Positions 45,340-55,689 of a stretch of 64,000 nucleotides of DNA are shown here, piece by piece. Within the stretch, counting starts at the first letter, position 1. Every line of letters starts with the position of its first letter. The notes beneath the pieces are model-generated. The model was not told the origin of the DNA and did not search any database. It worked only from the letters and a program-made list of their open reading frames with translations. Origin of the DNA: Breoghania corrubedonensis (lineage in GTDB: Bacteria > Pseudomonadota > Alphaproteobacteria > Rhizobiales > Stappiaceae). The stretch is from the NCBI RefSeq assembly GCF_003053845.1, contig NZ_QAYG01000001.1, positions 564,078-628,077 on the forward strand, given 5' to 3'. The translations under genes and the position numbers were made by a program.

Positions 45340-46335
45340 TCAGCTTTCAGCAGGCTGCTCAGGTCTCTTTTCCTCAAGGCGCGCAAGCAGACGCTCGCGG
45401 GTTGCCTCGTCGCAAAAGGCGGCATGAAGGGCGGTTCGCGTCAACGCGTCAAGTTCGGTCTCGCCCCAACCCTGCGCCCGCGCCGTTTCCGCGTACTCGC
45501 GAGCAAGCGTGGTGGCGAAGAAGGGCGGATCATCGGAACTGATGGTGACGGCGACGCCTGAACGGTGCAAGCGGCCGATGGGATGACGATCGAACCCGGG
45601 ATAGAGCCCGAGCGCAATGTTGGAGCCGGGACAGACTTCCAGGACCGTGCCTTCCCCGGCAAGGCGCGAGACGAGTGCGGGATCCTCAATGGCGCGCACG
45701 CCGTGGCCGATGCGTGACACGGCCAGACAATCGAGCACTTCGGCCACGCTCTCTGGCCCGCCGAACTCCCCCGCATGAGCGGTGAGCCCGTACCCGGCTT
45801 CCCCGGCAAGCTTGAAGGCGCGGGCGAAATCCGCAGCGCGCCCAACCCGCTCGTCTCCGGCAAGCCCGAAGCCGGTCACCAGCGGGTGCGGTTCCTCGCT
45901 CATGACACAAGCCGCCCGCTCCACGGCCTGCGCGCCCAGATGCCGGATGCCAACGACGATCATCCGTCCTTCAACGCCCGTTTCCTCACGCGCCCGTGCG
46001 ATACCGGCCGCCAATCCCTCCACATAGCTGGCATAGGAAAGTCCCGAAGAGGCGGCATGATCGGGCGAAATGAAGACCTCGCCATAGATCATGCCGTTCC
46101 GGGCCGCTCCCGCGAAATGGGCATGAGCGAGATCGGCGTAGTCCTCGGGCGTTCGAAAGACGGAGGCGGCCCGGTCGTAGGCGGTGAGAAACGAGGTGAA
46201 ATCGTGCCAGGCATAGCCGCCCCGGCACGTGAAGAGCCCATCAAGCGAAATCCCGTGTCGTGCCCCCAGCCGGCGGACGAGATCGGGCGGGGCGGCCCCC
46301 TCGATATGGCAGTGAAGCTCGGCAGTCAGGCGCAT
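45340..46335 (-). CDS. add: Adenosine deaminase
   Basis: Converts adenosine or deoxyadenosine to inosine or deoxyinosine. The 331-residue protein has metal-binding TAELHCHIEGAA (H8, H10), catalytic LTAHAGEFGG, SRIGHGVRAI and SSDDPPFF. The SDDPPFF variant is typical of one subgroup that includes adenine deaminases, so the base/nucleoside preference is not certain from sequence. It overlaps the dioxygenase stop by 10 bases. Confidence 0.88.
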   Translation of the reverse strand: MRLTAELHCHIEGAAPPDLVRRLGARHGISLDGLFTCRGGYAWHDFTSFLTAYDRAASVFRTPEDYADLAHAHFAGAARNGMIYGEVFISPDHAASSGLSYASYVEGLAAGIARAREETGVEGRMIVVGIRHLGAQAVERAACVMSEEPHPLVTGFGLAGDERVGRAADFARAFKLAGEAGYGLTAHAGEFGGPESVAEVLDCLAVSRIGHGVRAIEDPALVSRLAGEGTVLEVCPGSNIALGLYPGFDRHPIGRLHRSGVAVTISSDDPPFFATTLAREYAETARAQGWGETELDALTRTALHAAFCDEATRERLLARLEEKRPEQPAES

Positions 46336-47210
46336 TCAAATCCGCTCATCGGCATGTCGGGCCCGCGTCGCAGCCAGTTGTCGGACGACCAGACGGCCGC
46401 CCCGTCCACAACGTGCAGCGCGTAGGCGTGGCGGGAGCGCGCGGACCGGTTGGGCGCGGATTTATGCGGCACGGCTCCGTGCAGAATAATCAGCGTCCCT
46501 TTGGGTGCGTTGAGAGCGGCGTGCCGTTCCTCCGGTTCGAACGGCGTCTCATCCAGCGTCTCCATGATGAGATCGTCGTTTTCATCATAGTGGAACCGGC
46601 TGCGCAACGGCCCCTTGTGCCCTCCCGGCACGCCGTAGAGGCCACCATTCGCGTCGTCGGCATCTTCCAGGGCAAACCAGAACCCCGTGCAGCTCTGCGG
46701 GGTCGTATGAAGGAACGTGGAATCCTGATGGCAATTCACCTCACCACCGATATGGGGTGGCTTGAAGATGTACATCGACTGGGCCAGCAGCGGCTCTGCG
46801 ATGCCCAGATCCCGGGCCACACGGTCGAGCCTCTTGTCATGCGAAAAGGCGGAAAAGACCGGGTCGAGATCGTGCAGCGCATGTCCGACCTTGTTGAGCG
46901 CCGCGTGCTTGTTCTTCACGAGCCGCCCTTCGCCGTCGAAAGCTTCCGTCTCGAAGAAAAAGCGGATCTTGTCGCCAGACAGGCGGAAATAGTCGTCGCG
47001 CGCGTGGGACTGGGCAGAGGTCGAAAAGATTGTCGAAACGGATTCCGGATCGAACTGCTCCACAAGAGCCGTCATCCGTTCGCGTAAGGCATCGCAGGTC
47101 ACGGGATGCACGAAACCTTCCAGCAACAGAAATCCGTCCTCCCGGTAGGCTGCAATCATCTCCGCTGTCAAACCGCCGTCCACCGTCGCATTGAAGCGCC
47201 GAGCCTTCAT
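46326..47210 (-). CDS. Phytanoyl-CoA-dioxygenase-family protein (PHYHD1-like)
   Basis: A 294-residue non-heme Fe(II)/2-oxoglutarate dioxygenase. Iron ligands are H161-x-D163 (GEVNCHQDSTFL) and a distal His in VPHKSAPNRSARSRHAY (H249), with an Arg in that same block for 2-oxoglutarate. The blocks SGDKIRFFFETEAFD, KVGHALHDLDPVFSAF and AQSMYIFKPPHIGGEV closely resemble the animal protein PHYHD1 more than phytanoyl-CoA hydroxylase. It sits inside a nucleoside-catabolism operon, so a nucleoside, nucleotide or sugar substrate is plausible (inference). The start at 47210 (MKARRFNATV) has GGGAGGG 7 bases upstream. Confidence 0.87.
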   Translation of the reverse strand: MKARRFNATVDGGLTAEMIAAYREDGFLLLEGFVHPVTCDALRERMTALVEQFDPESVSTIFSTSAQSHARDDYFRLSGDKIRFFFETEAFDGEGRLVKNKHAALNKVGHALHDLDPVFSAFSHDKRLDRVARDLGIAEPLLAQSMYIFKPPHIGGEVNCHQDSTFLHTTPQSCTGFWFALEDADDANGGLYGVPGGHKGPLRSRFHYDENDDLIMETLDETPFEPEERHAALNAPKGTLIILHGAVPHKSAPNRSARSRHAYALHVVDGAAVWSSDNWLRRGPDMPMSGFECA

Positions 47211-47388
47211 GATGAGCCCTCCCTGTTGCACGAACCTCTTTGGCGCATCCCGCGTTCAAGTGGCCATGGAATTCTGCAGCAATACGTCATCAGTCGACGT
47301 TCGCACCTACAGATGATCTTGACTGAAGGCGGAGCGCCGCGAAGCACAATCATGTCTCTCGGATGCGTCCGCGTGGACGGAAAGCGCT

Positions 47389-48609
47389 CTAGAGGAAGCT
47401 CTTGCCGTGTTTACCACGGGCCAGCCCCAGATGAGCCGCGACACTCTCCCCAATATCCGCATAAGTCGGGCGCCCACCGATCGAACGGCCCGGGAACCCG
47501 GGCCCGAAGGCCAGAACGGGTACATGCTCGCGTGTATGGTCGGTACCGGGCCAGGTTGGATCACACCCATGATCGGCCGTCAGAATGGCCAGATCGCCCG
47601 GCTTCAGGCGTGTCTCGATTTCCGGTAGCCGCCGGTCGAAGGCCTCGAGTGCGGCGGCATAACCCGGCACGTCGCGGCGGTGCCCGTAGAGCATGTCGAA
47701 ATCGACGAAATTCGTGAAGACGATATCGCCATCCTGCGCCTCATCCATCGCCTTGAGGTTGGCCTCGAACAATGCCTCGTTGCCGGTCGCCTTTCTCACC
47801 GCGGTTATGCCCTGGTGCGCGAAGATATCGGAGATCTTGCCAACCGCGATGACCTGCCGTCCGTCCGCCTTCGCCCTGTCGAGCAGGGTCGGTTCCGGCG
47901 GCAACACGGAATAGTCGCGACGGTTGCCCGTGCGCTGAAAATCCTCCGCCGTCTCTCCAAGGAACGGACGGGCGATAACGCGGCCAATATTGTAGGGGTC
48001 GACCAGTTCGCGGGCGATTTCGCAGATCTTGTAGAGCCGCTCCAGACCGAAATGCTCCTCGTGGGCGGCGATCTGGAAAACGCTGTCGCCGGACGTGTAG
48101 CAGATCGGCTTGCCGGTGCGCACGTGTTCCTCACCCAGTTCCTTGATGATCTCGGTGCCGGAGGCATGCTTGTCGCCAAGGATGCCCGGAAGCTCCGCTC
48201 GCGCCACGAAGGCCTTCGTCAATTCCTCGGGAAAGGTCGGTATCGTGCCGGGGAAATAGCCCCAGTCGAAGAGCACCGGCACCCCGGCTATTTCCCAATG
48301 GCCCGACGGCGTGTCCTTGCCGTGCGAGACTTCCGCCGCGTAGCCCCACATACCTTGGGGCGATCCATAGAAGTCCAGGCCAGGCGGACGGATACCGGTG
48401 GAGGCGACCGATGCCTCACCGAGGCCCAGGCGGTCCATGTTTGGCAGGCACAGCAACCCTGAACGCAGACCGGATCTGTCCCCGACGCCGCGCGCACAGG
48501 CTTCCGCGATATGGCCGAGCGTGTCGGATCCGAAATCACCGAAACGGTCGGCATCGCCGGCTCCACCGATTCCGAAGGAATCGAGAACCATCAAGATGGC
48601 ACGGCCCAT
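47389..48609 (-). CDS. deoB: Phosphopentomutase
   Basis: Interconverts (deoxy)ribose 1- and 5-phosphate. The 406-residue protein begins [20 protein letters not shown] with the metal-binding [16 protein letters not shown] block, and ends with [22 protein letters not shown], the alkaline-phosphatase-superfamily metal site ([15 protein letters not shown]). It links PunA/DeoA products to DeoC or to ribose metabolism. It is 88 bp downstream of deoA. Confidence 0.96.
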   Translation of the reverse strand: MGRAILMVLDSFGIGGAGDADRFGDFGSDTLGHIAEACARGVGDRSGLRSGLLCLPNMDRLGLGEASVASTGIRPPGLDFYGSPQGMWGYAAEVSHGKDTPSGHWEIAGVPVLFDWGYFPGTIPTFPEELTKAFVARAELPGILGDKHASGTEIIKELGEEHVRTGKPICYTSGDSVFQIAAHEEHFGLERLYKICEIARELVDPYNIGRVIARPFLGETAEDFQRTGNRRDYSVLPPEPTLLDRAKADGRQVIAVGKISDIFAHQGITAVRKATGNEALFEANLKAMDEAQDGDIVFTNFVDFDMLYGHRRDVPGYAAALEAFDRRLPEIETRLKPGDLAILTADHGCDPTWPGTDHTREHVPVLAFGPGFPGRSIGGRPTYADIGESVAAHLGLARGKHGKSFL

Positions 48610-48697
48610 GGAATTTCCTCATTGTCGTTGCCGGCCATACCCGGCCGGAAGAGACACCATGCCGGGTGCCGTGAAAACTGCGTTGCGTGCCGCGGCC

Positions 48698-50014
48698 TTA
48701 TCCGGGGGCGATACGCCTGGCGATGACGTCGTGATCCGCGATCTCTGCGCCAATCGTATAGGCCGCCCGCACCGCCTGTGCCGCCCTGTCGGCCGCGTCC
48801 TCGTCGGCCGCATGCACAACGGCGAGCGGTTCGTCGTCGGGCCCGACGGCCATGCCGATGCCGGCCAGTTGCGTGAAGCCGACGCGTGGATCGATCTCAT
48901 CTTGCGCCGTGTGCCGGCCGCCGCCCAGTTCGATCACCGCAATACCGATGGCACGGGTGTCGATGGCGGCAACGAGGCCCGCGCCTTCCGCATGAATTTC
49001 GCGGATGACGGGGGCTGCGGGAAGATAGGCTTCCGCCTTCTCCATGAAATCCTTCGGACCGCCAAGCGCGGCAACCATCTGCCCGAATAGTTCCGCCGCC
49101 CGTCCGCTGTCGAAAGCCTTGCGCATCCTTGTGGCACCGTCGGTCGCATCCTCGGCCAGTCCGCCGGTAGCCAACAGCTCGCCGCCCAGGGCTAGGGTGA
49201 CATCGAAGAGGCGGTTGTCGATATGGCGACCCGTCAGGAAATCGACGGCATTGTGCACCTCGACCGCATTTCCGGCCGCGCTCGCCAGCGGTTCGTTCAT
49301 GTCGGTCAGCAGCGCCGTGGTTTTGAGCCCCGCACCGTTGGCGACATCGACCAGACTTTGGGCGAGCGCTTCGGCCTCCTCCAGGCTGCCCATGAAGGCG
49401 CCCGAGCCCCATTTGACGTCGAGAACCAGTCCCTGAAGACCGGCGGCGAGCTTTTTCGACAGGATGGAAGCCGTGATCAGATCGAGGCTTTCCACAGTCC
49501 CGGTCACATCGCGGATAGCGTAGAGGCGCTTGTCCGCCGGGGCCAGATCCGCAGTTTGCCCGATAATCGCACAACCGATTTCGGCGACGACCTTGCGAAA
49601 GAGTGTGTTGTCGGGCTGGGAGGTATAGCCAGGGATGGAATCGAGCTTGTCGAGTGTCCCGCCCGTGTGGCCAAGACCACGGCCCGAGATCATCGGCACG
49701 GCCGCACCGCAGGCGGCGAGCGCGGGGGCAAGCATCAACGAGACGTTGTCGCCGACCCCACCGGTCGAATGCTTGTCGAGGACGGGGCGATCAATGGCCG
49801 ACCAGTCCAATACGGTGCCGCTGTCGCGCATGGCAAGGGTCAGGGCCACGCGCTCATCGATGGACAATCCGCGAAAGAAGACGGCCATCGCCAGCGCCGC
49901 CGCCTGGCCTTCCGTTACCGAACCGGTCGTCAGTCCTTCGATGAAGTTCGCGATCTCGCCGCCTGTCAGCCGACCGCCATCGCGTTTCTTGCGGATGATT
50001 TCCTGCGCGAGCAT
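48698..50014 (-). CDS. deoA: Thymidine phosphorylase
   Basis: Phosphorolyses thymidine or deoxyuridine to base and deoxyribose 1-phosphate. The 438-residue protein has the [18 protein letters not shown] phosphate-binding signature at about residues 84-101 and [19 protein letters not shown]. The N-terminus [13 protein letters not shown] is standard. The start overlaps the deoC stop by one base. Confidence 0.96.
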   Translation of the reverse strand: MLAQEIIRKKRDGGRLTGGEIANFIEGLTTGSVTEGQAAALAMAVFFRGLSIDERVALTLAMRDSGTVLDWSAIDRPVLDKHSTGGVGDNVSLMLAPALAACGAAVPMISGRGLGHTGGTLDKLDSIPGYTSQPDNTLFRKVVAEIGCAIIGQTADLAPADKRLYAIRDVTGTVESLDLITASILSKKLAAGLQGLVLDVKWGSGAFMGSLEEAEALAQSLVDVANGAGLKTTALLTDMNEPLASAAGNAVEVHNAVDFLTGRHIDNRLFDVTLALGGELLATGGLAEDATDGATRMRKAFDSGRAAELFGQMVAALGGPKDFMEKAEAYLPAAPVIREIHAEGAGLVAAIDTRAIGIAVIELGGGRHTAQDEIDPRVGFTQLAGIGMAVGPDDEPLAVVHAADEDAADRAAQAVRAAYTIGAEIADHDVIARRIAPG

Positions 50015-50781
50015 CAGTAGCCTCCGCTTGCCACAGCCTGTCCACCACTGAGAACGGCGAGCAGCGCGTCGAGAAGACCGCTGGCGCCAAAACGGAACGT
50101 TTCCGGGTTAGCCCAGTCGGGGCCGAGAATCTCGTCGGCGAGCGCCAGATAGGCGGCAGCCTCCTCCACCGTGCGGATGCCGCCGGCCGGCTTGAAGCCG
50201 ACGGGCTGGCCCGCGTCCCGGATCGCCTCCAGCATGATGCGGGCGGCGCCGAGCGTCGCATTGACGGGGACCTTGCCCGTCGAGGTCTTGATGAAGTCGG
50301 CGCCGGCGGCGATCGCCATGTCGGACGCCTCGCGGATAAGCGCCGGATCGCAGATGCGCCCCGTCTCCAGAATGACCTTGAGGCGGACCGGCGGCATGCA
50401 GGCGGTGCGCACCCGCACGATGGTCGATTCGGCGACCACCCGGTCTCCCGCAAGCCAGGTCGCATACGGCATGACCAGATCGATCTCGTCGGCGCCATCG
50501 GAAATCGCCTGCTGGGTTTCCTCGATGATCGCCGCGATATCCTGGTCGCCTCCGGGGAAGTTGACGACCGTCGCAACCTTCACCTTCGAACCGGACAGCA
50601 GGACTTTCGCCTCACCAACGAAACGCGGCCATATGCAAACGGCGGCGACATTTGCGAATGGCGTTACGGCGCGCGTGCACAGGCGCTTGATCGCTGCGCG
50701 GTCGCAGTCGTCATTGAGATCGGTCAGATCGAGTAGCGGCAGGGCGCGCGCAGCAACCGCACGCGCATCGAAGTCAGGCAT
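50014..50781 (-). CDS. deoC: Deoxyribose-phosphate aldolase
   Basis: Cleaves deoxyribose 5-phosphate to glyceraldehyde 3-phosphate and acetaldehyde. The 255-residue protein has the Schiff-base Lys in [13 protein letters not shown], and [15 protein letters not shown] upstream. Its start overlaps the punA stop by 8 bases. Confidence 0.95.
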   Translation of the reverse strand: MPDFDARAVAARALPLLDLTDLNDDCDRAAIKRLCTRAVTPFANVAAVCIWPRFVGEAKVLLSGSKVKVATVVNFPGGDQDIAAIIEETQQAISDGADEIDLVMPYATWLAGDRVVAESTIVRVRTACMPPVRLKVILETGRICDPALIREASDMAIAAGADFIKTSTGKVPVNATLGAARIMLEAIRDAGQPVGFKPAGGIRTVEEAAAYLALADEILGPDWANPETFRFGASGLLDALLAVLSGGQAVASGGY

Positions 50782-51595
50782 CAGCCTTGTCCTTGTCGAG
50801 CGTTTCGAGGAGCCCGGTGACGAGCGTCGTCAGGCGAGCGACACCCTCGAGGCCCATTTTCTTGGTTTCGGCGTGAGACAGCTTGGCCTGCATGCCCGAC
50901 GCGAGGTTGGTGATGGTCGAAATCGCGGCAACCCGCAATCCCAGAAAACGCGCAAGTATCACTTCGGGAACGGTCGACATGCCGACCGCATCCGCGCCCA
51001 GTGTCCGCGCCATGCGGATTTCGGCGGGCGTTTCGAAGGAGGGACCGGAAAACCAGGCATAGACACCCTCAGTAAGCGGAATGTCGTTTGCTGCGGCCAC
51101 AGCTTTCAAACGGACGCGCAGATCCTTGTCATAGGCCGCACTCATATCGACGAAGCGAGCATCGCTTTCTTCACCGATAAGTGGATTGAAACCGGAGAAG
51201 TTGATGTGATCGGCGATCAGCATCTGGGAGCCGGGCATGACGTCGATATCGAGCGAACCGGCAGCGTTTGTGAGAAGGATGATATCGCATCCCAGCGCCT
51301 TCAACGTCTCCAGCGGAGTGCGCATGCGTGTTGGATCGCCGCTTTCATAATAGTGAGCGCGACCGGCCAGAATGGCGACCTCCTGACCAGCGAGCCGTCC
51401 GGCGACGATTTCACTCGCATGGGAGGAGACGGTGGAAACGGGAAAGCCCGGCAGTTCATTATAGGAAATGCGTGCCGCATCCTCGACCGCGTCGGCAAGC
51501 GTACCGAGGCCGGAACCAAGCACGATCCCGACCCGGTACGGCGCATCTCGTGCCGCCCGAACGATCGCCGCGCATTGCTCTCCGTATCCGCTCAT
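50774..51595 (-). CDS. punA: Purine-nucleoside phosphorylase
   Basis: A 273-residue trimeric-type PNP (inosine/guanosine). Signatures are GIVLGSGLGTLA, HYYESGDPTRMRTPLETLKA and LLTNAAGSLD. EGVYAWFSGPSFETPAEIRM carries the base-binding Glu. The start MSGYGEQCAAI at 51595 has GGGAGCG upstream, and the ATG overlaps the cdd stop by 4 bases. It splits purine nucleosides so DeoB can process the sugar phosphate. Confidence 0.94.
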   Translation of the reverse strand: MSGYGEQCAAIVRAARDAPYRVGIVLGSGLGTLADAVEDAARISYNELPGFPVSTVSSHASEIVAGRLAGQEVAILAGRAHYYESGDPTRMRTPLETLKALGCDIILLTNAAGSLDIDVMPGSQMLIADHINFSGFNPLIGEESDARFVDMSAAYDKDLRVRLKAVAAANDIPLTEGVYAWFSGPSFETPAEIRMARTLGADAVGMSTVPEVILARFLGLRVAAISTITNLASGMQAKLSHAETKKMGLEGVARLTTLVTGLLETLDKDKADA

Positions 51596-52011
51596 GATGT
51601 CGCTCCCTCGGTCTTGTCCTTGTCTTCCAGAGCGAAGCCGGCGGGCAGGAGTTCCCCAAGAGTGAACGTCTGGCGCAGACCGCCGAGGCCCGCGATATGC
51701 ACAGGCGTCTCCGGGCCGGCGAATTCGGCCAAGCGTTGACGGCAGCCGCCGCAGGGCGTGCAGAGCCGCTCGCCGTCGGCGACAACGACAACCTCCACCA
51801 CCTCGCGCGCTCCCGAGACCGCCATGCAACCAAGTGCCGTCGTCTCCGCGCACCAGCCTTCGGGATAGCTGGCGTTTTCAATGTTGCAGCCGGCGTGGAT
51901 CGTGCCGTCACGGGTCTTCACCGCGGCGCCGACCTTGTAGCCCGAATACGGAGAATGAGCATTTTCGCGCGCGGCCTTTGCCGCTGCGAAAAGCGCGTCG
52001 AACGAACTCAT
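51592..52011 (-). CDS. cdd: Cytidine deaminase
   Basis: Deaminates cytidine and deoxycytidine. The 139-residue tetrameric-type enzyme has the CAE motif in PEGWCAETTALG (C54, E56) and PCGGCRQ (C87, C90) for zinc. The start at 52011 (MSSFDALFAAAK) overlaps the upstream permease stop by 4 bases. Feeds uridine or deoxyuridine to DeoA. Confidence 0.95.
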   Translation of the reverse strand: MSSFDALFAAAKAARENAHSPYSGYKVGAAVKTRDGTIHAGCNIENASYPEGWCAETTALGCMAVSGAREVVEVVVVADGERLCTPCGGCRQRLAEFAGPETPVHIAGLGGLRQTFTLGELLPAGFALEDKDKTEGATS

Positions 52012-53003
52012 GTGCGCTCCTTGACATAGGCGACGCCGCCGGCCTTGGGCGGGATTGCCTTGCCGATGAAACCGGCCAGCAGGATGACCGTGAGGATATA
52101 GGGCAGCGCCTGGAAGAACTGGACCGGAACGACACCGACGCCCGGGATCGCCTGCCCTTGCAGACGAATGGCAACGGCATCGAGCATCCCGAACAGCAGG
52201 CAGGCGAACATCGCCGGCACCGGTTTCCACTTGGCGAAGATGAGGGCGGCAAGGGCGATGAACCCGCGCCCCGCCGTCATGTCACGGTTGAAACCGGCGG
52301 ACTGGGCGATCGAAAGATAGGTTCCGGCAAGACCGCACAAGATGCCTGTGCAAATGACGGCCCGATAACGCAACCATGCGACCGAGATGCCGGCCGTGTC
52401 GACGGCGGCCGGGTTCTCGCCGACAGCCCTCAGCCGCAGGCCGAAGCGGGTTCGGTAAAGCACCCACCAGGAAAACGGAACGGCGAGGAAGGCCGCATAG
52501 ACCAGAATGTTATGGCCGGAAACCAGATGATTGTAGATATCGCCGATGACCGGCACGTCCTTCAGCACATCCGCCCCGGGCAGGTCGACTTCACCGAAAC
52601 GCGCGCCCGGCCCGAGCTGGGGCGTGCGTCCGCCCTGATGAAACCAGGCCTGGCCGAGCAGAACCGTAAGACCGGCCGCAAAGAAGTTGATGGCGACGCC
52701 GGAAACGATCTGGTTGCCGCGCGCGGTGATGGAAGCGAACCCGTGTACCAGCGCAAGCGCTATCGAGATGACAACCCCGGCAGCAAGCCCGAGCCACGCC
52801 GAGCCGGTTACTCCCGCCGCCGCGCCAGCGGCGAAGGCGGCCGCCAACATCTTGCCTTCCAGCCCGATGTCGAAGATGCCGGAGCGTTCGGAGAAAAGGC
52901 CCGCCAATGCGGCCAGCAGCAGCGGCGTCGACAAGCGGACGGCGGCGTCCAGCGTCGACAGGTTGAAGATGATGGCGAAAATCGCGGAGAGAAAATCGAG
53001 CAT
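52008..53003 (-). CDS. Nucleoside ABC transporter permease (second subunit)
   Basis: A 331-residue membrane protein with about eight to ten hydrophobic segments. It belongs to the branched-chain/ribose/nucleoside permease family with the central block GIFDIGLEGKMLAAAFAAG near residue 40 and RGFIALAALIFAKWKPVPAM toward the C-terminus. It is the partner of the upstream 368-residue permease, as in RnsD/NupQ-type importers. Its stop overlaps cdd by 4 bases. Confidence 0.9.
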   Translation of the reverse strand: MLDFLSAIFAIIFNLSTLDAAVRLSTPLLLAALAGLFSERSGIFDIGLEGKMLAAAFAAGAAAGVTGSAWLGLAAGVVISIALALVHGFASITARGNQIVSGVAINFFAAGLTVLLGQAWFHQGGRTPQLGPGARFGEVDLPGADVLKDVPVIGDIYNHLVSGHNILVYAAFLAVPFSWWVLYRTRFGLRLRAVGENPAAVDTAGISVAWLRYRAVICTGILCGLAGTYLSIAQSAGFNRDMTAGRGFIALAALIFAKWKPVPAMFACLLFGMLDAVAIRLQGQAIPGVGVVPVQFFQALPYILTVILLAGFIGKAIPPKAGGVAYVKERT

Positions 53004-53015
53004 GTCCGTCTCCCC

Positions 53016-54122
53016 TTACGCCGCTTGCGCTTCCGGCACATGGCCGGAGGCGAAAAGACGTTCCAGCCATGGGCGGAAGAGATGTTCCAGCGCGCCGGCG
53101 AACAGGATCACCAGCCCCTGAATGACGACAATCATGTCACGTGTGATCGCAGGCTTCTCGAACGCCAGTTCCGCACCACCCTGATAGAGCATGCCGAACA
53201 GGATGGACGCCAGGATGATGCCGACGGGGTGAGCACGCCCCATCAACGCCACGGCGATACCGACGAAGCCGTACCCGGCCGTGAATTCCAGCAGCAACCG
53301 CGTCTGCGAGCCCATCACCTCGTTGATCGCCATGAGGCCGGCGAGCCCACCCGAAATCAGCATGGTGACTATGGTGATCCTGACCGGCGAGATGCCGGCA
53401 TAGATGGCGGCCGACTGGTTCGCGCCGAAGGTTCGGATTTCATAGCCGAGCCGCGAACGCCAGATCAGCACCCAGACGAAGAGGCATGCCGCGAGCGCCA
53501 GCACGAAGGCGAGGTTCAGCGGTGCCTGGCCGAGATCGAGGCCGGGCAGGAGATCGCGGATGAGCGGCAGCTGTCCGCCGGCCTCGAAGTTGCGGGTCTC
53601 GGGCTGCATGGAGCCGGGCTTCGCCAGCACGTTGACGAGCAGATAGACCATCAGCGAGGAGGCTATGAAATTGAACATGATCGTCGTGATGACGACATGA
53701 CTGCCGCGCCTGGCCTGCAGATAAGCCGGGACGAGCGCCCAGGCGGCGCCGAAGACAGCGCCACCGGCGACGGCCACCGGGAACGTCACCCACCAGGGCA
53801 CGAAACGGTCGAGCGCGAGACAGGCGAGGCCGACGCCAAGACCGCCGACATAGGCCTGCCCCTCGCCACCGATATTGAAGAGGCCGGCATGGAAGGCGAC
53901 AGCGACGGCAAGACCGGTGAATATGAAGTTGGTCGCGTAAAACAGCGTGAAGCCGATGCCCTCGCCGAAGCCGAGCGAACCGTAGATGAGGATCCGCACC
54001 GCCTCCAGCGGGTTTTCGCCGATCAGCAGGACAACAAGACCCGCGACCAGAAAGGCGGCCGCGAGGTTCATCACCGGAATGAGGCCATAGTCGACCCACC
54101 TTGGGAGCTTGCCACGGGTCAT
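53016..54122 (-). CDS. Nucleoside ABC transporter permease (first subunit)
   Basis: A 368-residue polytopic protein with conserved FNIGGEGQAYVGGLGVGLAC near residue 90 and GYGFVGIAVALMGRAHPVGI near 290, typical of RnsC/NupP-type permeases. It pairs with the shorter permease (12 bp downstream) and the ATPase, whose stop it overlaps by 4 bases. Confidence 0.9.
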   Translation of the reverse strand: MTRGKLPRWVDYGLIPVMNLAAAFLVAGLVVLLIGENPLEAVRILIYGSLGFGEGIGFTLFYATNFIFTGLAVAVAFHAGLFNIGGEGQAYVGGLGVGLACLALDRFVPWWVTFPVAVAGGAVFGAAWALVPAYLQARRGSHVVITTIMFNFIASSLMVYLLVNVLAKPGSMQPETRNFEAGGQLPLIRDLLPGLDLGQAPLNLAFVLALAACLFVWVLIWRSRLGYEIRTFGANQSAAIYAGISPVRITIVTMLISGGLAGLMAINEVMGSQTRLLLEFTAGYGFVGIAVALMGRAHPVGIILASILFGMLYQGGAELAFEKPAITRDMIVVIQGLVILFAGALEHLFRPWLERLFASGHVPEAQAA

Positions 54123-55645
54123 TCTGCCGCCTCTCTGGTGACACCGGCCATCATCAGACCGAGTTCCTGTTCGCTCGCATCCGGTGCGCGCTCTCCAACA
54201 AGGCGCCCGTCGAACATGACCAGGACGCGATCGGCCAGCATGCGGATCTCATCCAGTTCGACGGAAACAAGCAGAATGCCCTTGCCCGCATCGCGAAGCT
54301 CGATCAGGCGTTTGTGGATGAACTCGATGGCGCCGATATCGACACCGCGGGTCGGCTGGCCGACAAGCAGCACGACCGGATCGCGCTCGATCTCACGGGC
54401 GAGCACGATCTTTTGCTGGTTGCCGCCGGAAAACATCGAGGTCTTGAGCGTGCACGATGGCGGGCGGATGTCGTATTTTTCGATCTTGTCCCGCGCGTCG
54501 TCCCGCATGGCCTTGATGTCGAGCAGCGCGCCCGAGCCGTATTTCGGATCGCCGTGATAGCCCAGCGCGCAGTTCTCGTATTCCGCAAAGGAATTGACGA
54601 GGCCCATGCGGTGCCGGTCCTCGGGCACATGGGCCACGCCCAGACCGCGCATCTCGGCCGGATCCACCTTGCCGTCGGCCATCACGTCCTGGCCGTCGAC
54701 CAGCACGCGGCCCGTCTCCCATTTGCGAATGCCGGCAAGCGCTTCGAGCAGCTGCGACTGACCGTTGCCGGACACGCCGGCGATCCCGACGATCTCGCCG
54801 GCATGCACGGTGAGCGAGGCGTGATCGACCCGCACCACGCCGCGCGCATCGCGCACCGTGAGGTCCTCGACTTCCAGAACCGGACGGCCGGGGGTTGAGG
54901 GCGTCTTGTCGACCCGAAGAAGTACCGAGCGGCCGACCATCAGTTCGGCAAGCTCTTCCACGCTCGTTTCAGCGGTCGCGCGCGTGTCGACGATCTCGCC
55001 ACGCCGCATGACGGACACCTTGTCGGTGACCGCCATGATCTCGCGCAGCTTGTGCGTGATGAGCAGGACCGTCTTTCCCTCATCCCGCAAGATCCGGAGA
55101 ATGCGAAAAAGGTGATCCGCCTCCGCCGGGGTCAGCACACCTGTCGGCTCGTCGAGGATCAGAATGTCGGCGCCGCGGAAAAGCGCCTTGAGGATTTCCA
55201 CCCGCTGCTGGAGACCAACCGGAAGTTCCCCCACCTCCGCATCAAGATCGACGGTCAGGCCGTATTCGTCGGCAAGACGCTTCAGTTCCTTTCGGGCCTT
55301 GTGGAGGCCCGAATTGAGCATGAAGCCGCCTTCGGCTCCGAGCATGACGTTTTCGAGAACCGTAAAATTGTCGACCAGCATGAAATGCTGGTGAACCATG
55401 CCTATACCGTGCGCGATGGCCGCCTTGGAATCACTGATCGAGACGGGTTTCCCGTCAATGCGGATCTCGCCCGCATCGGCGCTGTAAAAGCCGTAGATGA
55501 TCGACATCAGCGTCGACTTGCCGGCTCCGTTCTCTCCGACAACGCCGTGGATCGAGCCCTTGGCGACAGCCAGGTTGATGTCCTTGTTGGCGTGGACAGA
55601 ACCAAAGCTCTTGTCGATGCCGACGAGTTCGAGCGCGAGGGTCAT
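54119..55645 (-). CDS. Nucleoside ABC transporter ATP-binding protein (tandem ATPase)
   Basis: A 508-residue protein with two ABC domains, as in sugar/nucleoside importers (RbsA-like, NupO/RnsB). The first domain has Walker A GENGAGKST, Walker B ADILILDEPTGVL and a variant signature LPVGLQQRVEILKAL. The second has a degenerate P-loop (GIAGVSGNGQSQ) and MFSGGNQQKIVLAREIERDP. The ATG at 55645 (MTLALELVGIDKSF) is the family start. It is the sole ATPase of this transporter. Confidence 0.91.
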   Translation of the reverse strand: MTLALELVGIDKSFGSVHANKDINLAVAKGSIHGVVGENGAGKSTLMSIIYGFYSADAGEIRIDGKPVSISDSKAAIAHGIGMVHQHFMLVDNFTVLENVMLGAEGGFMLNSGLHKARKELKRLADEYGLTVDLDAEVGELPVGLQQRVEILKALFRGADILILDEPTGVLTPAEADHLFRILRILRDEGKTVLLITHKLREIMAVTDKVSVMRRGEIVDTRATAETSVEELAELMVGRSVLLRVDKTPSTPGRPVLEVEDLTVRDARGVVRVDHASLTVHAGEIVGIAGVSGNGQSQLLEALAGIRKWETGRVLVDGQDVMADGKVDPAEMRGLGVAHVPEDRHRMGLVNSFAEYENCALGYHGDPKYGSGALLDIKAMRDDARDKIEKYDIRPPSCTLKTSMFSGGNQQKIVLAREIERDPVVLLVGQPTRGVDIGAIEFIHKRLIELRDAGKGILLVSVELDEIRMLADRVLVMFDGRLVGERAPDASEQELGLMMAGVTREAAE

Positions 55646-55689
55646 GCGCGGCGCTCCGGGGGATGGGCACGTGGGATGGCAACCATGTC

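Noticed and set aside
51834-54557. 907-codon open frame on the + strand
   Set aside because: Antisense to cdd and two ABC permeases with clear motifs; composition is Arg/His/Asp-rich shadow sequence.
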